Made by a program: the position numbers and the translations under genes
Notes under the pieces: generated by a model
The model's database searches: none
Told to the model about the DNA's origin: nothing
The model's input: only the letters and a program-made list of their open reading frames with translations
Source of the DNA: Vibrio marinisediminis
Lineage (GTDB): Bacteria > Pseudomonadota > Gammaproteobacteria > Enterobacterales > Vibrionaceae
Length of the DNA: 64,000 bases
Assembly (NCBI RefSeq): GCF_014050145.1
Contig: NZ_JACFYF010000002.1
Coordinates: 1-64,000, forward strand
Reading direction: 5' to 3'
Part shown: positions 26,128 to 34,169 of the stretch, piece after piece
Layout of the letters: the number at the start of each line of letters is the position of its first letter
Position numbering within the stretch: position 1 is the stretch's first letter

Positions 26128-27924
26128 ATGATTAACAAAGAACATCCTCTATATAAAGCAATTAACTCTATAATGTTTGTACGAATTGCTTATATCACTG
26201 CGATTAGTTTGATCACATTCACCCTTATTTCCGAGCATGAATTGGTAGGGTTGTCTTATGTGTTATTTCCAATCGGGATGATCATCGCATTATTCACCAA
26301 GTCTCCTAAGCGTCGTCGGTTACTCGCCCTACTCTCATTTTTTCATATCCTCATCGGCGGTCTTATTGAGCCACTAGAAGTCGATGCGATTGAAACCACA
26401 TTCCTATTGCTCCCTTTGTGTTACGTCGTACTCTTTCCTAGTACCATTTGGCCGATAGTCATTGCCACGCTACTCATCACTCACTACTTCTTCAATGTAC
26501 CGCCAAGTGAATATTTAGAGTTGGCTGACGACTCAATAAAGCTTTTGCTCATTACTATCTTTGCTACCATTATGACTTACTACAAAACGAAGTTTGATGA
26601 ACAACTTAGTGTGTATCGAAGCGAAAGTCTCAGTGATTTCCTAACTCAGCTCCCTAACCGACGCGCGTTTTACAAATTCATTGAAAACCATGCAGACTGT
26701 AGCCTGGATAATCGTGAATTTGTGTTACTCAAAATAGACGTCGATAACTTTAAAGATGTGAATGATTCTTTTGGACCACAACAAGCGGATACCTTGCTCA
26801 AGTTTATCGCAATACGCCTTAAGCAGGTGGTTGTCAACAAAGCCGAACTATTCCGCTTGGAAGGGGATGAATTCATTATTGTCATTTCTGAACGAGCAAA
26901 TATAGAGCAGCAAGTTAATGGCATTGTTCGCGAAATTTCTCGTGCGGATCGCTTCCATTTCGAACTCGACCGAGGCTTTTATCAAGTTACCTTCTCTATT
27001 GGGATATCATCATTGAAAAAGGCGACTAATAACCGAGATATCTGGCTTAAAAACGTCGACCTAGCAACGCAGAAGGCTAAAAATACCGGCAAAAATCGTG
27101 TTCGTTGGTACGATGAATGTTTGCTAGATGAAACCATCCGCGCCCATCAAATTGAAGTTGAGCTAGAACAAGCGATTCGATTAAACCAATTCGCACTCGT
27201 TTATCAACCTAAGGTTTCGGTTAAAAATCAATGTGTAAAAGGTGCCGAGGCGTTAATTCGTTGGGAGCATCCAAACTTAGGCACTATTAGCCCACTGGAA
27301 TTTATCTCAATTGCGGAGCAAACCAAGCAGATCATTATGATTGGTCGATGGGTAATAAGAACCGCCTGTGATCAAGCAAAGCGGTGGCTTGACGCGGGTA
27401 CACTAATACAGATATCGGTAAACGTTTCAACCGTGCAGTTCGCCCATGATGACCTATTCACCTATATTCGCCACGTACTGAGACGAACAGGTTTACCCGC
27501 GCATCTACTTCAAATTGAAATTACTGAAACCACACTGATGAAAGATACCGAACGGGTTACCTTGATCTGCCAACGCTTGCAAAATGAAGGGGTAACCATT
27601 GCCGTAGATGACTTTGGTGTCGCTTACTCTTCTCTCAACTACCTAAAGCATCTCCCTATCGATGTGCTAAAAATCGACAAATCTTTTGTTGATGATTGCG
27701 TCAAAGAACATCATGACCATATGCTAGTGAGGACCATAGTGCAACTGGGTCACAATATGGGCAAATGGGTTATTGCCGAAGGCGTTGAGCATGAAAACCA
27801 ACGCAGGCTATTACAAAGTGAAGGCTGTGATGACTACCAAGGCTATCTGTTTTCTAGGCCAATATCAGCCGATGAATTCAGCGAAAGGTTCATTACTAAA
27901 GCGTACTTAGAAAGTCATGCATAA
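26128..27924 (+). CDS. Membrane GGDEF-EAL protein, likely c-di-GMP phosphodiesterase
   Basis: 598 residues, ATG preceded by GGAG. Residues 1-150 form five or six membrane helices with very short loops. The GGDEF domain (about 170-330) has the degenerate active-site motif LEGDEF. The EAL domain (about 345-590) is complete: AEALIRW, the Asn in SVNVST, EITETT, the paired Asp in VDDFGVAYSSL, Lys in LKIDKSF, Glu in AEGVEHE and Gln in DYQGYLFSRP. I infer c-di-GMP hydrolysis with the GGDEF part regulatory or weakly active. The gene is alone and ends before a convergent dps. Confidence 0.9.
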   Translation: MINKEHPLYKAINSIMFVRIAYITAISLITFTLISEHELVGLSYVLFPIGMIIALFTKSPKRRRLLALLSFFHILIGGLIEPLEVDAIETTFLLLPLCYVVLFPSTIWPIVIATLLITHYFFNVPPSEYLELADDSIKLLLITIFATIMTYYKTKFDEQLSVYRSESLSDFLTQLPNRRAFYKFIENHADCSLDNREFVLLKIDVDNFKDVNDSFGPQQADTLLKFIAIRLKQVVVNKAELFRLEGDEFIIVISERANIEQQVNGIVREISRADRFHFELDRGFYQVTFSIGISSLKKATNNRDIWLKNVDLATQKAKNTGKNRVRWYDECLLDETIRAHQIEVELEQAIRLNQFALVYQPKVSVKNQCVKGAEALIRWEHPNLGTISPLEFISIAEQTKQIIMIGRWVIRTACDQAKRWLDAGTLIQISVNVSTVQFAHDDLFTYIRHVLRRTGLPAHLLQIEITETTLMKDTERVTLICQRLQNEGVTIAVDDFGVAYSSLNYLKHLPIDVLKIDKSFVDDCVKEHHDHMLVRTIVQLGHNMGKWVIAEGVEHENQRRLLQSEGCDDYQGYLFSRPISADEFSERFITKAYLESHA

Positions 27925-27984
27925 CGCTATTTGAGGTGAGCTCAAAGACGCAATTCAAGCAATCCGATTAATTGGTATTTTAAA

Positions 27985-28001
27985 GGGAGCATTACGCTCC
28001 C
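27985..28001 (-). terminator. Terminator of dps
   Basis: GGGAGC / GCTCCC with a 5-base loop, followed on the minus strand by TTTAAAAT, 26 bases past the dps stop codon. Confidence 0.6.
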
Positions 28002-28027
28002 TAAATGACTATTTGTACTAATACAGA

Positions 28028-28504
28028 CTATTGCAAGTAAGCGTTAAGCATCCAAATTAGTTTTTCTTGTTCGCGAATATAATCGCCCATCAGAGCTGCT
28101 GTACCTTCATCCTCGCCAGCACTCGCTTGATCTAAAATCTCTCGCTGTTTGGTTAGCAGAAGGGAAAAGCCGTTGACTAATCCTTGTACACACTCTTGTC
28201 CCTGAGTAGCATTCTGATGCTCTTTTAATTCACTACTCTCAAGGTAGCGGCTAAAGCTATGACTTGGTGTATGACCGAGCGTTAATATACGCTCTGCTAG
28301 TTCATCTATTTTCAATTGTAGATCGGTATAGATCTCTTCAAACTTAACATGCAACTCAAAAAACTGTTGTCCCTTGATATTCCAATGATAGCCGCGAGTA
28401 TTCATATACAGCACTTGGTAGTGCGCAAGCAATTGATTGAGCTGTTGTGCTAATTTTTCTGACTTTTCGCTATTAAGACCAATTAAATTCATTTGATTCG
28501 ACAT
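28028..28504 (-). CDS. dps: Dps-family ferritin-like protein
   Basis: 158 residues, start supported by AGGAGA. The ferroxidase residues of the Dps dodecamer interface are present: YHWNIKGQQFFELHVKFEEIYTDL holds the His, Glu and Asp ligands, split here as YHWNIKGQQFFELH and KFEEIYTDLQ. The N-terminus lacks the lysine-rich DNA-binding tail of E. coli Dps, so non-specific DNA binding may be weak. It stores iron and detoxifies peroxide under stress or in stationary phase. It stands alone. Confidence 0.9.
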   Translation of the reverse strand: MSNQMNLIGLNSEKSEKLAQQLNQLLAHYQVLYMNTRGYHWNIKGQQFFELHVKFEEIYTDLQLKIDELAERILTLGHTPSHSFSRYLESSELKEHQNATQGQECVQGLVNGFSLLLTKQREILDQASAGEDEGTAALMGDYIREQEKLIWMLNAYLQ

Positions 28505-28655
28505 TCTGATTCTCCTAACTTGACATAGACAGAAAATAAGCTCTGCCGTGCTGTTTTGTTTCGTTAAAGCTAGAATACTCGCTCGCTGTCAATTGGTTAA
28601 TTCGATTAAGTCTATAGAATTAATCGTTCGCAACTATCAATTAGAGTTCGATACT

Positions 28656-28672
28656 ATGGGAGAACCTCCCAT
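28656..28672 (-). terminator. Hairpin at the end of the DOPA-dioxygenase-like gene
   Basis: ATGGGAG / CTCCCAT with a 3-base loop directly after the stop codon. There is no T tract, so it may be a weak terminator or an mRNA 3' stabiliser. Confidence 0.35.
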
Positions 28673-29016
28673 CATTGAGGCAAAAAGCCTCTGAGATCGA
28701 GTTCTACCGGATCCCCTAACCAATATACGTATTCAGTGTGATCAAGATAATCATTACCTGTTACCGCATGTATTAGTACAGAATGACCATTGCGATGAGT
28801 TTCTAACCATTCAAGCAATTGGGAAAATTGCTCTGCGTCAAAATCAATTTCAAAACTCCACATTGTATGCGGACCTACAAGGCGTTGGTTAAATCGACCA
28901 ACGTAGAGCGCCAATACTCGATGAATTTGCTCTCGGATTTCCGCGGCAAATTCACTGCTGTGTTGGTTAAAGTAAAAGTGCGCATGGTAGTGGTGATGAA
29001 GATTTTGAGGATACAT
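28672..29016 (-). CDS. DOPA 4,5-dioxygenase family protein
   Basis: 114 residues, one domain of the bacterial DOPA-dioxygenase-like family. Typical features are the histidine cluster at the start (HHHYHAHFYF), VGRFNQRLVGPHTMWSFEID, and the C-terminal HTEYVYWLGDPVELDL. Plant and fungal relatives extradiol-cleave DOPA; for bacterial members the natural substrate is unclear. The start lacks a strong ribosome binding site. It stands alone between dps and a LacI regulator. Confidence 0.82.
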   Translation of the reverse strand: MYPQNLHHHYHAHFYFNQHSSEFAAEIREQIHRVLALYVGRFNQRLVGPHTMWSFEIDFDAEQFSQLLEWLETHRNGHSVLIHAVTGNDYLDHTEYVYWLGDPVELDLRGFLPQ

Positions 29017-29216
29017 CGTGGTTTACTTTAATTACGGATGGTCATTCAGTTTAACAAACTCTCAAGGCATGCTCAGTGAGACTTACATTAATTACATTTG
29101 TGTGAACTAACTCTATGAACCTTGTCGAGAGTCTCCCTGCAAAAGAATAATATTATTCAATCCATCTCGTTTCATGTTATGTATTCTCGAATAACAAAGT
29201 CATTTAAGAGGTATCA

Positions 29217-30218
29217 ATGGCAACTATAAATGATGTATGTCGTGTAGCAGGCGTGTCAAAAGCCACTGTATCTCGCGTAATCAATGGAACCGGGCAAGTA
29301 CGCCAGAGCACTAGAGAAAAAGTCGAAGCTGTTATGGCTGAACTTAACTATCGCCCCAGCTCCCTCGCCCAAGCACTTGCCAATAAAAGTGGTAATAGTA
29401 TCGGTTTGGTGATCTCGGATTTCACCGGTGGTTATTTTGGTAGCCTTTTAAAGCAAGCCTCTACCAGTGCAGAACTGATGGGCAAAGAGCTATTGTTTGC
29501 TGATGGTCATAACAATGCGGAAGACGAGCTAAAAGCGGTACACTCTTTAGTGGAAAAAAAATGCAATATCATTGTGCTCTATAGCCGTAAACTCACATGC
29601 GAGCAAATAGTCACATTAAGCCAGACAATTTCAATTCCTATTGTTACCGTTGGGCGCTCACTACCAAAACAAGCTGGATTCTCTATCGCATTCGATCAAG
29701 CTAATGCGATAGAACAAGCCGGTAAACACCTGATTAAACTGGGGCACAAGCAACTCACTTACTTAGGTCCTTTGCCTACAACGCCGACCTCAAAATCTAG
29801 GTTAGAAGGCTTCAATCTGCTGGTTGAGAGTCATGCGTCACAAGGTGTCGAAGGGACCGTTTACCAATCGGATTTCGGTTTCGAAGAGGGCTATAAAGCA
29901 ACCAAACACTACTTATCGAGTGGGCATCAGTTTGGCAGTGCCATTGTGGCTGCAGCCGATGATATTGCTATTGGCTGCATAAAAGCTCTCAAAGAGCATG
30001 GCATTCAAGTGCCGCAAGACATTTCAATTGTCAGTATAGATAACGATGCTTGTTCATCGTTTGTTCAACCACCGCTGACCACTATCAACATTCCTATTGC
30101 CGCCATCACTGAGCGCGCAATGGAAATCGCGAAACTATTAATTGAAACAAACGAGGCTCCTTTACCTGAAGTTGTTCAAGGCAATTTGATCATTCGCGAA
30201 TCCGCCATCCCAGCCTAA
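29217..30218 (+). CDS. LacI-family regulator of the adjacent PTS operon
   Basis: 333 residues. The N-terminal helix-turn-helix ATINDVCRVAGVSKATVSRV and hinge RPSSLAQALANKSGN are followed by a periplasmic-binding-protein-like sugar domain. GAGG precedes the ATG. It resembles AscG/GalR-type repressors. The PTS operon starts 225 bp downstream in the same direction and a perfect CCGG-centred palindrome lies between, so local repression lifted by a sugar or sugar phosphate is the likely role. Confidence 0.9.
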   Translation: MATINDVCRVAGVSKATVSRVINGTGQVRQSTREKVEAVMAELNYRPSSLAQALANKSGNSIGLVISDFTGGYFGSLLKQASTSAELMGKELLFADGHNNAEDELKAVHSLVEKKCNIIVLYSRKLTCEQIVTLSQTISIPIVTVGRSLPKQAGFSIAFDQANAIEQAGKHLIKLGHKQLTYLGPLPTTPTSKSRLEGFNLLVESHASQGVEGTVYQSDFGFEEGYKATKHYLSSGHQFGSAIVAAADDIAIGCIKALKEHGIQVPQDISIVSIDNDACSSFVQPPLTTINIPIAAITERAMEIAKLLIETNEAPLPEVVQGNLIIRESAIPA

Positions 30219-30233
30219 GTTATCACACCATAA

Positions 30234-30265
30234 AGCGCCATTACTCACTGAAACAGTCTGGCGCT
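30234..30265 (+). terminator. Possible terminator after the LacI gene
   Basis: AGCGCCA / TGGCGCT separated by 18 bases, 16 bases past the stop codon. No clear T run follows, so termination may be partial. Confidence 0.35.
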
Positions 30266-30365
30266 AAACTTTCGTTATCTTTGCCTTATCTCCCTTTCAA
30301 AATTTGATCTGTGATGAACAAATTTTCTCCAGCAGCTATAAATCTGTGAACTCAGACGCACACAT

Positions 30366-30390
30366 GAAACCGGTTACTGTAACCGGTTTC
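30366..30390. promoter_or_regulatory. LacI-type operator in front of the PTS operon
   Basis: Perfect 12-bp inverted repeat GAAACCGGTTAC / GTAACCGGTTTC around a single T. Each arm is itself nearly palindromic about CCGG, the hallmark of LacI/GalR sites; AscG of E. coli uses a very similar sequence. It is 53 bp upstream of the IIB start codon and is probably bound by the regulator just upstream. Confidence 0.8.
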
Positions 30391-30443
30391 TTTAATGGCT
30401 ATATTGAACATTAATTAGCCAACACTCTAATAGGGAGTAACAA

Positions 30444-30752
30444 ATGAAGATATTTCTTTGTTGTGCCGCGGGAATGTCTACCAGCATGCTGGTAACCAAA
30501 ATGGAAAAAGCTGCCGAAAGTAAAAACATTCAATGTCAAATATCTGCCCACTCAGTAGCTGAGTTTGAAGATTGCATTGCTGAGTGCGATGTTTGCTTGG
30601 TTGCGCCGCAAGTTAGATTTAAATACGAGGATTTCAAACGCGAAGCCGAGGCAATTGGCAAGAGTTGTGGTCTCATCGATATGATGAACTATGGAATGCT
30701 CAATGGAGATGCTGTACTCACTCAAGCAATTGATTTGTACGAATCACGCTAA
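30444..30752 (+). CDS. PTS system lactose/cellobiose-family IIB subunit
   Basis: 102 residues, GGGAG before the ATG. The phospho-acceptor loop at the N-terminus reads FLCCAAGMSTSML; by alignment with E. coli ChbB (FCSAGMSTS) the active residue is Cys7. It passes phosphate from IIA to the incoming sugar. It is the first gene of IIB-IIC-IIA-unknown, all closely spaced. The family includes chitobiose, cellobiose and lactose transporters. Confidence 0.92.
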   Translation: MKIFLCCAAGMSTSMLVTKMEKAAESKNIQCQISAHSVAEFEDCIAECDVCLVAPQVRFKYEDFKREAEAIGKSCGLIDMMNYGMLNGDAVLTQAIDLYESR

Positions 30753-30770
30753 AAAGGACTGGGGGTTAAC

Positions 30771-32111
30771 ATGTCAATTTTTGATACTACTATGAGGTTC
30801 GTCGAAAACGTCGTCGCACCATTTGCAGGCAAAGTTTCTGCACAAAAACACGTGATTGCAGTAAAAGACGGTTTTGTTGCAACTATGCCATTCTTGATTG
30901 TCGGCTCACTATTGCTGGTACTCGCCTTTCCTCCTTCTGATTCCGGTTTCTTTTTTGAAGGATGGCACGCCTTAATCAACACCATTGGTCAAGACAATAT
31001 CATGGCTCCATTCCAAGTCAGTATGGGGATATTTGCCATTTACGCCTCATTTGGTATCGGCTTTAGTTTAGCGGAGTCCTACAAACTAAGACCAATGAAT
31101 ACCGGTATGCTATCAATGTTTGCCTTTATTCTTGCTGCTGCTCCTATGGTAAGTGTTGATATCGGTGGCGTTTTACCCGGTGCATTCTTAGGTGGTGCGG
31201 GTGCCTTCACCGCCATCTTATGTGGCTTACTCGTACCTGAAATGCAACGCTTACTGATCAAATACAACATCCGTATTAAGATGCCAGAAGCCGTACCACC
31301 TAAGATTTCAGCTTCATTCGATTTGCTCATCCCGATCGTTTTTATCTCGATTATTATTGTGGCGATTAACACGCTACTCGCTCAACAAGATCTACAAATA
31401 CCATCTGCGATTATGCAATTATTCACGCCTCTAGTAATGGCGTCAGATTCCTACTTTGCTGCATTACTCGCGGTAATGTTGATTCAACTATTATGGTTTA
31501 GTGGTATTCACGGCGGCTCTGTAGTTGGCGGTATTATCGCGCCAATGCTATTGGTTAACTTAGGTCTAAACCAAGAAGCATTGGCCGCAGGAGAAGCGCT
31601 ACCTAAGATCTTTGTAAACCCATTAGTTGACTTCTTTGTCTTCGTCGGCGGCGCTGGCGGTACATTTGGTCTAGTTCTTCTGATGATGCGTTCAAAAGCC
31701 ACTCAGCTAAAAACCATCGGCAAAATGTCTTTGGTTCCTGGCATGTTCAACATTAATGAACCGGTTATTTTTGGTACACCAATTGTCATGAACCCTATCT
31801 ACTTTATTCCATGGGTCGTCGCGCCATTTATTAATACCACTATAGTTTGGATGGCATTTAAAACAGGGTTTGTTTCTAAGATCATCGCCCTACCACCTTG
31901 GACCATGCCAGCACCAATTGGCGCGGTTATTTCTACCAACTCAATCACCGCCGCAATTGTCGTGCTAGCTTGCTTAACTGTCAGCGTGATCGTTTTCTAT
32001 CCATTCTTGAAAGTGCATGAAAAACAATTATTAGCTGAAGAAATGGCTCAAGCAGAAAAAGCCGCTCCAACTAAAGCGAAAGAGGAGCAACTTAATGCAA
32101 TCCGCAACTAG
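30771..32111 (+). CDS. PTS system lactose/cellobiose-family IIC permease
   Basis: 446 residues with about ten membrane segments. The substrate-binding signature of the family, GMFNINEPVIFGTPIVMNP, is intact. The C-terminal tail is charged (QAEKAAPTKAKEEQLN). The last 17 bases overlap the IIA gene. It imports and phosphorylates a disaccharide or related sugar; chitobiose-type is the nearest characterised relative, but specificity cannot be read from sequence. Confidence 0.92.
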   Translation: MSIFDTTMRFVENVVAPFAGKVSAQKHVIAVKDGFVATMPFLIVGSLLLVLAFPPSDSGFFFEGWHALINTIGQDNIMAPFQVSMGIFAIYASFGIGFSLAESYKLRPMNTGMLSMFAFILAAAPMVSVDIGGVLPGAFLGGAGAFTAILCGLLVPEMQRLLIKYNIRIKMPEAVPPKISASFDLLIPIVFISIIIVAINTLLAQQDLQIPSAIMQLFTPLVMASDSYFAALLAVMLIQLLWFSGIHGGSVVGGIIAPMLLVNLGLNQEALAAGEALPKIFVNPLVDFFVFVGGAGGTFGLVLLMMRSKATQLKTIGKMSLVPGMFNINEPVIFGTPIVMNPIYFIPWVVAPFINTTIVWMAFKTGFVSKIIALPPWTMPAPIGAVISTNSITAAIVVLACLTVSVIVFYPFLKVHEKQLLAEEMAQAEKAAPTKAKEEQLNAIRN

Positions 32112-32439
32112 TGAAGAACTGCAAATTACCGAAGAGTTCTTGATGACACTGCTCTGTTACGTGGGTGCCGCTCGTTCAGCTTTTATAGCAGCAATGCGCA
32201 GTGCTCGTAGTGGTGATTTCACCCAAGCAGAGGCGCAAATCGCTGAGGGTGATCTAGCACTCAAAGACGTACACAAATCGCAAACAGAGTTAATTGGTTA
32301 TGACGAAGGCGCGGGAAAAGTGCAAATGACGCTAATCCTGACTCATATTCAGGATCACATCATGACGACAATGCTCTGTCGTGAAGTGACCGAAGAAGTG
32401 ATTGCTATTCATAAAGAATTAAAAGGAATGAAATCGTGA
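32095..32439 (+). CDS. PTS system lactose/cellobiose-family IIA subunit
   Basis: 114 residues starting inside the IIC gene, with GGAG upstream. The phospho-acceptor histidine lies in LTHIQDHIMTTML, equivalent to HAQDHLM of lactose and chitobiose IIA proteins. It is an all-helical trimer in the family. Its TGA overlaps the GTG start of the next gene (GTGA), so the fourth gene is translationally coupled to the transporter. Confidence 0.92.
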   Translation: MQSATSEELQITEEFLMTLLCYVGAARSAFIAAMRSARSGDFTQAEAQIAEGDLALKDVHKSQTELIGYDEGAGKVQMTLILTHIQDHIMTTMLCREVTEEVIAIHKELKGMKS

Positions 32440-33317
32440 AAAAGCGCATATTCGATTACAACGCAGAAGACTTTCGATTAGCTAATCGCGAGCAGTTGGT
32501 GGATGCAATTCGACATTCAGAAGGTCGAACGATTATGGTGGAGAATGTTATTTCACTGACACCACCGATTGATATGGTTTCAGGTCCAGAACTCGCAGCC
32601 GCTTTTGGTGCTGATATGATCACGCTTAACTGCCTTGATGTATTTGATCCTAAAATCCGCATCCTGTCTGAAGACCCGGATGAGCATATCACTATTGAGC
32701 AAGTGAAAAAGCTCACAGGTCGATTGATTGGTTGCAACTTAGAACCGGTTCCTGATGGGGTGACTCACCTTGCCGTAGGCAGGACCGTGACAGAGCAATC
32801 CGTTAAACGCGCGGTAGAAATTGGTCTTGATTATGTGATGCTAACGGGTAACCCCGGTAACTGCGTCTCTCAAGAAACCATTCTCAAAGCCATTACTTTA
32901 GTTCGTAGTATTGCCCCAGAAATGCTCATCATCGCTGGCAAAATGCATGCGGGTGGCGTTGGCAATGACTACGATTTGAGCATTGTTCCAGCTTTTGCTG
33001 AAGCCGGTGCGGATGTGATGATGTTCCCTGCCGCCTATACCACGCCGGGAGTGAGCCCTGAGCTTTCACAGCAAATGATGGCAGCGGTACACAAGACCAA
33101 TATGCTTGGCATGCTAGCGATAGGGACATCTCAAGAAGGGGCAACAGAAAGTTATATAGAACAAGTCGCAATTACGGCAAAAGCGGCCGGTGCAGATATT
33201 GTTCATATTGGTGATGGCGGCTATAGCGGCATTGCTCCACCCGAAAATATCGTTAGGCTGGGATTAACGTTACGCGGCAGACGCCATCAATATAAACGTA
33301 TGGCTAACCGCCGTTAA
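32436..33317 (+). CDS. Uncharacterised TIM-barrel-like protein at the end of the PTS operon (DUF7916-like)
   Basis: 293 residues, GTG start overlapping the IIA stop, AAGGA nine bases upstream. I recall similar proteins under a DUF7916 or misleading haloacid-dehalogenase label; none has a function known to me. Repeated strand-loop units (GADMITLNCLDVFDP, LIGCNLEPVPDG, YVMLTGNPGN, IIAGKMHAGG, DVMMFPAAY, ADIVHIGDGGYSG) suggest a (beta/alpha)8 barrel with a phosphate-binding GDGG loop near residue 270, comparable to BtpA/SgcQ proteins of PTS operons. It has no HAD motifs (no DxDx(T/V)). I infer an enzyme acting on the imported sugar phosphate. Confidence 0.75.
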   Translation: MKKRIFDYNAEDFRLANREQLVDAIRHSEGRTIMVENVISLTPPIDMVSGPELAAAFGADMITLNCLDVFDPKIRILSEDPDEHITIEQVKKLTGRLIGCNLEPVPDGVTHLAVGRTVTEQSVKRAVEIGLDYVMLTGNPGNCVSQETILKAITLVRSIAPEMLIIAGKMHAGGVGNDYDLSIVPAFAEAGADVMMFPAAYTTPGVSPELSQQMMAAVHKTNMLGMLAIGTSQEGATESYIEQVAITAKAAGADIVHIGDGGYSGIAPPENIVRLGLTLRGRRHQYKRMANRR

Positions 33318-33443
33318 TTCACCATTTAGGGCTGTTTTCTCTAGTTGATATCCAGCCCTTTCATTCCTTTACCTGATGATTCTTTGTCGTCAAAGAGCAC
33401 AGGTAAAACAACAAGTCCTCCTTAATATAAGCTATTTGGCTTT

Positions 33444-33464
33444 GCCCCTTGTATAACTTGGGGC
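33444..33464 (+). terminator. Terminator of the PTS operon
   Basis: GCCCC / GGGGC with an 11-base loop followed by TTTTTTT and more T-rich sequence. It lies 126 bases past the last PTS-operon gene. Confidence 0.8.
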
Positions 33465-33533
33465 TTTTTTTGCTTCTTTTTTTCTTAACTTGAAAGGGTG
33501 ACAACCTGTTTGCTCGTTGCCGTTAAGCAAAGC

Positions 33534-34169
33534 TTATATCATTCCCCTTTCAACGGCGTATTTCGCTAACTCAGCCGTGCTGCTTAGTTCGAGCTTATGC
33601 TTAATATTTTGACGATGAGTTTCCACAGTGCGGTAGCTTATCTCTAACATCGATGCCACTTTTTTGCTGCTGTAGCCTTGTGCCACCAGCTTAAGTACCG
33701 ACTCTTCGCGACGACTCAATGGATTGGGTTTATCGGATACAGGAATTTCACCTTGAGAAAACAGTGTCTGCGTTACTGATTCACAAAAATAGGTCGAGCC
33801 TTGCTCTACCGTCTTGATTGCTTGAACCATTTTTTCTGCTGAAATCTCTTTCAGCATGTAACCTACCGCACCTGACTGCATCACTTTCATAATGTACTCT
33901 CGGTTATCATGCATGGTCAGCATCAATACCTTCACTTGCGGACATTCTTCCTTGATGATTCGTGTGGCGTCAATGCCGTTCATCAGTGGCATACTGACAT
34001 CCATAAGCACAACATCTGGTTGAATAGATTTAACGACTTCAACCGCCTCCACGCCATTACTTGCGGTGCCAATGACTTCAAAGTCTTTCTCAAGACTTAG
34101 CCGTGCTATAAAACCATCGAGTACAACTTGGTGATCATCAACGATAACCACTCTGATTGGTTTATCCAT
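33534..34169 (-). CDS. NarL/LuxR-family response regulator
   Basis: 211 residues: receiver domain with Asp57 (VVLMDVSMPLMNG), Thr/Lys switch residues, then a LuxR-type helix-turn-helix (LSRREESVLKLVAQGYSSKK, ISYRTVETHRQNIKHKL). It overlaps the kinase gene by eight bases and forms a pair with it. Downstream position relative to a TRAP transporter operon suggests that it controls uptake of the transporter substrate. It has no neighbouring gene of its own to the left but a convergent PTS operon. Confidence 0.9.
   Translation of the reverse strand: MDKPIRVVIVDDHQVVLDGFIARLSLEKDFEVIGTASNGVEAVEVVKSIQPDVVLMDVSMPLMNGIDATRIIKEECPQVKVLMLTMHDNREYIMKVMQSGAVGYMLKEISAEKMVQAIKTVEQGSTYFCESVTQTLFSQGEIPVSDKPNPLSRREESVLKLVAQGYSSKKVASMLEISYRTVETHRQNIKHKLELSSTAELAKYAVERGMI

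Noticed and set aside
28505-28671. OxyR site upstream of dps
   Set aside because: Isolated ATAG and CTAT elements occur but do not fit the four-element spacing.
30290-30365. CRP sites before the PTS operon (two TGTGA half-sites)
   Set aside because: The second half-sites match at no more than three of five positions; catabolite control is plausible but not supported here.
32436-33317. Haloacid dehalogenase-like hydrolase label for the PTS-operon end gene
   Set aside because: No DxDx(T/V) motif or other HAD motif is present; the strand-loop pattern points to a TIM barrel.
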